A stretch of 64,000 bases of DNA from Bacillus sp. RAR_GA_16 (GTDB lineage: Bacteria; Bacillota; Bacilli; Bacillales; Guptibacillaceae): positions 310,001 through 374,000 of the forward strand of contig NZ_JAIUKZ010000015.1 in the NCBI RefSeq assembly GCF_020165985.1, in the 5' to 3' direction. Position 1 is the stretch's first letter. Each line of letters begins with the position of its first letter. Below, in pieces: positions 60,241 to 64,000 of the stretch. A program made the translations under genes and the position numbers. A model generated the notes under the pieces. The model was not told where the DNA came from. It searched no databases and saw nothing but the letters and a program-made list of their open reading frames with translations.

Positions 60241-60816
60241 CTAATTTTTCTTGATCCCACTCATCATATAAAATTCAAGGTGATTGGCTATTTCTTCTTT
60301 ACTAAAGGATGGTTGTGTTTTTTCCCAATCAAAAATAAGGGCAATGTACATTTTAAACATAAGAAAAGCCGCAAGAGATGGATCACACTTTTTTACTTCT
60401 CCGTCTACAATACCCCTTTCAATCTCGTGCTCAAGAAAGGAAAGAATCGCCTTTTCTACAAGATTCAATGCATCCATTGCTGCTGGAGTACCAATCTCTC
60501 GTACCTCTTGCGATAGCTTTATAGCCAACTGGTGCTCCCGCCGGTGTTCTAATACACTGTATAGCGCACGATGCAGGTTTTCAAAAAACGTATCCTCTCT
60601 ATGAATGGAATCTTGAGCGAGTTCTTTCAGCTCAACGACCATTCCCCGTACAATTTCATTGAAAAGCTCCTCTTTGTTTTTGAAAAAATTATAGATTGTT
60701 CCCTTTCCAACGTTCGCAATTTTAGCGACCTGATCCATCGTTGTCGCTTTGTAACCAAACATAGAAAATGACTTTTCAGCAGCTTCAAGTATGCTTTTTC
60801 TTCGATCGAAAGTCAT
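60241..60816 (-). CDS. yhgD: TetR family repressor, YhgD-like
   Basis: A 191-residue regulator. The N-terminal helix-turn-helix shows ILEAAEKSFSMFGYKATTMDQVAKIANVGKGTIYNFFKNKEELF. The C-terminal ligand domain has EHRREHQLAIKLSQEVREI. Its place next to yhgE equals that of yhgD in Bacillus subtilis. ATG at 60816 has GAGGGGGAG upstream, and the kinase stop is 2 bases away. Confidence 0.92.
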   Translation of the reverse strand: MTFDRRKSILEAAEKSFSMFGYKATTMDQVAKIANVGKGTIYNFFKNKEELFNEIVRGMVVELKELAQDSIHREDTFFENLHRALYSVLEHRREHQLAIKLSQEVREIGTPAAMDALNLVEKAILSFLEHEIERGIVDGEVKKCDPSLAAFLMFKMYIALIFDWEKTQPSFSKEEIANHLEFYMMSGIKKN

Positions 60817-60817
60817 C

Positions 60818-62080
60818 TTACTCCCCCTCTTTTTTTGTAATTGGTAATGTAACGGTAACCATCGTTCCAATCCCCTGAGTACTGGTATAGTGGATGCGTC
60901 CCCCCACGTTCCGTATCAAACGATTCGTAATCATGGTACCAAGGCCAGTACCTTTTGACTTTGTTGTGTAAAATGGTAGACCAATCTTCTCGAGTTGCTC
61001 TTCACTCATTCCTGCACCATTGTCACGAATTACGATATCTACCGTACCTTTTTTCGTTCCATTTTGCAAAGTTACTAGAATCAGCCCTTCTCCTTCTATC
61101 GATTCAATCGCATTCTTAATTAAATTGATCAAGCATTGTTTTAGTTCTTGTGAATTCCCCCATATTTGAAAGTCGCCTTTTTCTTCATATTGAATTTTCA
61201 CATCATAATAAGAGGCCAATACTTCGGTTAGAGCCGTTGTATCTTTCACAACCTTGTTTAAATCAACTTGGTCATAGTCACTTTTAGTAGGTTTTATGAG
61301 CATCAAGTAATCCGTTATGATTTTATTTGTTCGTTCAATCTCTTCAAGCATAAGTGGGGCATAATTTTTCACTTTCACATCTTCCGTCTCACTTGAAATA
61401 AACTGTAGAAGACCTTTAACCGTTGTTAAAGGGTTCCGAATCTCATGCGCAATGGCAGCCGCCATTTTCCCGGCTACAGATAATTTTTCTAAATAGACCG
61501 TTTCTTGAAGCTGAAGATTTATCATAACTAAGCGCTCTGTTAAGTAAAAAATAATAAAATAGGCAATCATGAACGCTGCAAAATAGATAGGATAGAAATA
61601 AGGTTGTAACGGATCTAAAAAGACAAGGATAATGGCGATATAGGAAACGACAAAGATCCCGCCTGTAAAGAGAATCCCCTTCCATTTTCGAATGGACTTA
61701 CGAAAAGAGGGGCCAAAACCGATGGCGATGATAAATCCAACAATAGCGATCAATACACCTACCCAAGCATTTTCGCCGCCCATCCCTAATCGACCTATCG
61801 TTATGGTTAATGTACATAGAAAGCCAGGTAGCTTCCCCCCATAAAGTGTGACTAAGATGAGAGGCACAACCCTTAAATCAAAAACGGTATCACCAAATTT
61901 CTCTAAGGGAAAAAGCATGCAAAGCAGAGCCATCAACGAGCTGATCACTCCGTATATGAACTTTTCTTTTAAATTAATTGAGCTTGCTCTCGTAAATGGC
62001 ATGACCATATTCCAAATAAATAACACGGAGAAGAGCATTGCAATATTCACAAGTAAAGGTCTTGCCATCTCTAACATCAT
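60818..62080 (-). CDS. Membrane sensor histidine kinase (5TMR-LYT type), possible sporulation kinase
   Basis: A 420-residue kinase. Six hydrophobic spans fill residues ~1-185, with LRVVPLILVTLYGGKLPGFL, the 5TMR-LYT signature. The phosphorylated His is in AAIAHEIRNPLTTVKGLLQFI, followed by HATPase N-box NLIKNAIESI, DNGAGM and TGLGTMITNRLIR. No response regulator gene is adjacent. Orphan kinases of this shape in Bacillaceae often feed the Spo0 phosphorelay (KinB-like), but this is inference. ATG at 62080 has AAAGGAG 5 bases upstream. It lies between hemY and yhgD. Confidence 0.88.
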   Translation of the reverse strand: MMLEMARPLLVNIAMLFSVLFIWNMVMPFTRASSINLKEKFIYGVISSLMALLCMLFPLEKFGDTVFDLRVVPLILVTLYGGKLPGFLCTLTITIGRLGMGGENAWVGVLIAIVGFIIAIGFGPSFRKSIRKWKGILFTGGIFVVSYIAIILVFLDPLQPYFYPIYFAAFMIAYFIIFYLTERLVMINLQLQETVYLEKLSVAGKMAAAIAHEIRNPLTTVKGLLQFISSETEDVKVKNYAPLMLEEIERTNKIITDYLMLIKPTKSDYDQVDLNKVVKDTTALTEVLASYYDVKIQYEEKGDFQIWGNSQELKQCLINLIKNAIESIEGEGLILVTLQNGTKKGTVDIVIRDNGAGMSEEQLEKIGLPFYTTKSKGTGLGTMITNRLIRNVGGRIHYTSTQGIGTMVTVTLPITKKEGE

Positions 62081-62239
62081 TATTTCTCCTTTGATACTAA
62101 TTGTTGCCATTTACATTCTACCACTAGACCCACCTCTACACTAACAAAATTAGATAATCATTCCAGAAGTGTAAGGAAACCATTTAACATTAAAAGATGG
62201 CATACGAAAGGACACCCCTACCCGGCGTGCCCTTCATCT

Positions 62240-63649
62240 TTATTTCAGAAAATTTCGTACTAATTTCACAGCTTCCTCACCCTGATCGATGCAATCTGGG
62301 AGCCCAACTCCTTTATAAGATGCACCTGCCAGGAATACACCAGGCATCTTCTGTTCAATACCTGACATCACATGATTAATGCGCTCACGGTGGCCAACCT
62401 CATATTGAGGCATAGACTGTCTCCACCTGGTGATACGATAAAATTCAGGATGTCCTTCAATTTCCATAATTTGATTCAGATCGTTTAAAACCGTCTGTAC
62501 AATTTCTTCATCACTTTTATCCACGATCTCTTCTTTTCCGGCCCTTCCTACATAGCAACGAAGAAGAACTTTTCCTTTCGGTGCCGCGTGTTCCCATTTA
62601 CGGTGCGTCCAAGTACAGGCAGTTATCGTGTAGTCAGCATTTCGAGAGACAACGAATCCTGTACCGTCCATTGCCTTCTTAATCGCTTCCTCTGGAAAAG
62701 CCATGGCCACAGTTGCAACAGTTGTAGAAGGCATTTCCTCGAGAGGAGCTACTTCTTCATGATCTCTCAACATATGAAAAACCTGTTGATGTGGCGTGGT
62801 GATGACCACCGAATCAGCCTTTAATTCTTCCCCACTTGTCGTCATAAGTGTATAGGAGGAGTCCTGGTTTCTCTTTATTTGATCCACCTTAACACTCTTT
62901 CGAATGTGAACATCTGTTAGCTGTTCTTCAATGCTCCTTACAAAAGACTGTAATCCTGATTTAACCGTTAAAAAAGCCGGCTTTTTCTTCCCAGAGCTTC
63001 TTCTAGAAGGTGGCGTAGTCTTTTTCATACCTAAAATTAAGCTCCGGTATTTCTTTTCTACTTCTGAAAATTGGGGGAAGGTTGACATCAGGCTTAATTT
63101 ATCGATATCACCTGCATAGATGCCTGACAATAGCGGTTCAATCAAATTCTCCACTACTTCATTTCCAAGTCGTCTCCGAAAAAAGAGTCCTAGCGATTGA
63201 TCGGCGTTTCCATTATCCGTTCTTGGAAGAATTAAATCTCCTGCTGCTCTCGATTTTCCTTTTAGACTAAATAATTTAGTTGAGATAAATGGCGATAGCT
63301 CAGTTGGGATTCCCATCACGGCTCCACCCGGTATCGGATAAAGCTGATCGTTATTTAATACAAAAGCTTGGCCAGTCGAATTCGGAACTAGCTGATCTTC
63401 CATCCCTACTTCCTTCACTAGACGTGCGGCGCTTTCTTTTCTCGCAAGAAAAGAGTCAGGACCTCGTTCAATAACAAAACCATTTGTTGTATCTGTCTGA
63501 ATCTTACCACCAAGACGATCGGTTCCTTCTAGTAACGTTATCTCATAAGGTAGTTGAGCATTCCGCTTCTCTTTTTGAAGGTAATAGGCGGCTGTTAATC
63601 CAGTAATCCCGCCTCCAATTATGACAATTCTTTTTGTTTCCTTATTCAT
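62240..63649 (-). CDS. hemY: Protoporphyrinogen/coproporphyrinogen III oxidase HemY (CgoX)
   Basis: A 469-residue FAD enzyme. FAD motif [19 protein letters not shown] is followed by [15 protein letters not shown] and [14 protein letters not shown], typical of HemY. The C-terminal [20 protein letters not shown] completes the FAD site. In Gram-positive bacteria it makes coproporphyrin III in the coproporphyrin-dependent haem route. ATG at 63649 overlaps the end of hemH, so translation may be coupled; a GTG directly before it is possible. Confidence 0.94.
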   Translation of the reverse strand: MNKETKRIVIIGGGITGLTAAYYLQKEKRNAQLPYEITLLEGTDRLGGKIQTDTTNGFVIERGPDSFLARKESAARLVKEVGMEDQLVPNSTGQAFVLNNDQLYPIPGGAVMGIPTELSPFISTKLFSLKGKSRAAGDLILPRTDNGNADQSLGLFFRRRLGNEVVENLIEPLLSGIYAGDIDKLSLMSTFPQFSEVEKKYRSLILGMKKTTPPSRRSSGKKKPAFLTVKSGLQSFVRSIEEQLTDVHIRKSVKVDQIKRNQDSSYTLMTTSGEELKADSVVITTPHQQVFHMLRDHEEVAPLEEMPSTTVATVAMAFPEEAIKKAMDGTGFVVSRNADYTITACTWTHRKWEHAAPKGKVLLRCYVGRAGKEEIVDKSDEEIVQTVLNDLNQIMEIEGHPEFYRITRWRQSMPQYEVGHRERINHVMSGIEQKMPGVFLAGASYKGVGLPDCIDQGEEAVKLVRNFLK

Positions 63650-64000
63650 CACTTATCATCTTCTTTTTAATTAATTCATTCGTTACAACAGTTGCTAAAA
63701 TGTCAATAAACTCGTCTGTCGCGTTCGGCATCTGTGGGCGATGGTAAGCTGCACCCAATTCATCTGTCATTTGGCGACATTCATAGTCGTTATCATATAA
63801 GACTTCAAGGTGATCTGCGACAAAGCCAACAGGACAATAAATAAAACCTGTATATCCTTCCTGTTCAAATAGATCCCGAGTTAGATCTTGAATATCCGGT
63901 CCAATCCATGGATCAGGCGTATTTCCTTCGCTCTGCCATCCTACTGCGTAGTGCTCAATACCAGCTCTCTTCGCTATGTGTCGCGCTGTTTCCTCAAGCT
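63642..64000 (-). CDS. hemH: Ferrochelatase HemH (CpfC), N-terminal part outside the window
   Basis: The visible C-terminal ~118 residues read [20 protein letters not shown], then [15 protein letters not shown], and [20 protein letters not shown], in which the Glu is the catalytic acid of ferrochelatases. It inserts iron into coproporphyrin III. The stop is TAA at 63642-63644. The gene continues beyond base 64000. It is upstream of hemY with a short overlap, matching the hemEHY order of Bacillus subtilis. Confidence 0.93.
   Translation of the reverse strand, partial: LEETARHIAKRAGIEHYAVGWQSEGNTPDPWIGPDIQDLTRDLFEQEGYTGFIYCPVGFVADHLEVLYDNDYECRQMTDELGAAYHRPQMPNATDEFIDILATVVTNELIKKKMISDE

Overview
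The window is chromosomal DNA from a low-GC Gram-positive bacterium of the Bacillaceae. Evidence: Bacillus-type Shine-Dalgarno sequences, SigA and SigB promoter shapes, CtsR and FadR operators, a GsiB-like KGG-repeat protein, ClpE, and two gene blocks ordered as in Bacillus subtilis (yhfI / lplJ / lcfB and hemH-hemY-yhgD-yhgE). Two complete compatible-solute importers (opuA and an opuC-type) suggest a salt-exposed lifestyle. The genus cannot be fixed from this window. No phage, insertion sequence, CRISPR array, tRNA or rRNA was seen.

Layout. 0-4 kb: a Dabb protein, then an unfamiliar pair made of an ATP-grasp ligase and a 656-residue protein with papain-like Cys/His/Asn motifs. 4-6 kb: clpE under CtsR. 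6-24 kb: scattered housekeeping and stress genes (mnmH, KGG-repeat protein, macro domain, AIM24, cardiolipin synthase, DUF2254, ResA-like, YueI, M48 protease, HAD phosphatase, azlCD with a divergent XRE-cupin regulator). 24-30 kb: a branched-chain keto acid operon (hotdog thioesterase, leucine dehydrogenase, E1alpha, E1beta, E2, E3). 30-33 kb: an ABC importer of the TrpX-like class. 33-40 kb: a phenylacetate block (paaABCD, an EthD protein, paaG, paaF, paaX, a divergent paaY-like gene). 40-42 kb: an lcfB-type acyl-CoA ligase with a FadR box. 42-46 kb: lplJ, a 64-residue protein, a tandem array of RNA-like structured repeats, yhfI and deoR. 46-50 kb: tkt and malL. 50-57.5 kb: a lone GlnQ-type ATPase, a GbsR-type regulator, opuA and opuC. 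57.7-64 kb: yhgE, yhgD, a sensor kinase, hemY and hemH (cut by the window edge).

Main observations. (1) 43602-44172 holds five tandem ~121-bp units that share a predicted fold of four helices. Helix sequences differ between units, but pairing is kept by matching changes on both sides, so selection appears to act on structure. (2) Five genes (a DUF2188 gene, DUF2254, lcfB, tkt, malL) each carry an apparent one-base insertion. Four of them sit at GATTCC and one at GATTCT on the + strand. Removing one T restores GATC and the expected protein. This looks more like a motif-linked consensus error than five pseudogenes. (3) A palindrome close to CGTTAAATAAACG lies at the start points of the paaA operon and the bkd operon, and a variant overlaps the -10 of paaX. 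This suggests joint control of phenylacetate and branched-chain keto acid degradation. (4) Two TGACCA-N11-TGGTCA operators flank the yhgE promoter.

Start codons were re-chosen from Shine-Dalgarno spacing where the longest open frame looked too long. Functions come from recognised motifs and family knowledge; no database search was possible.
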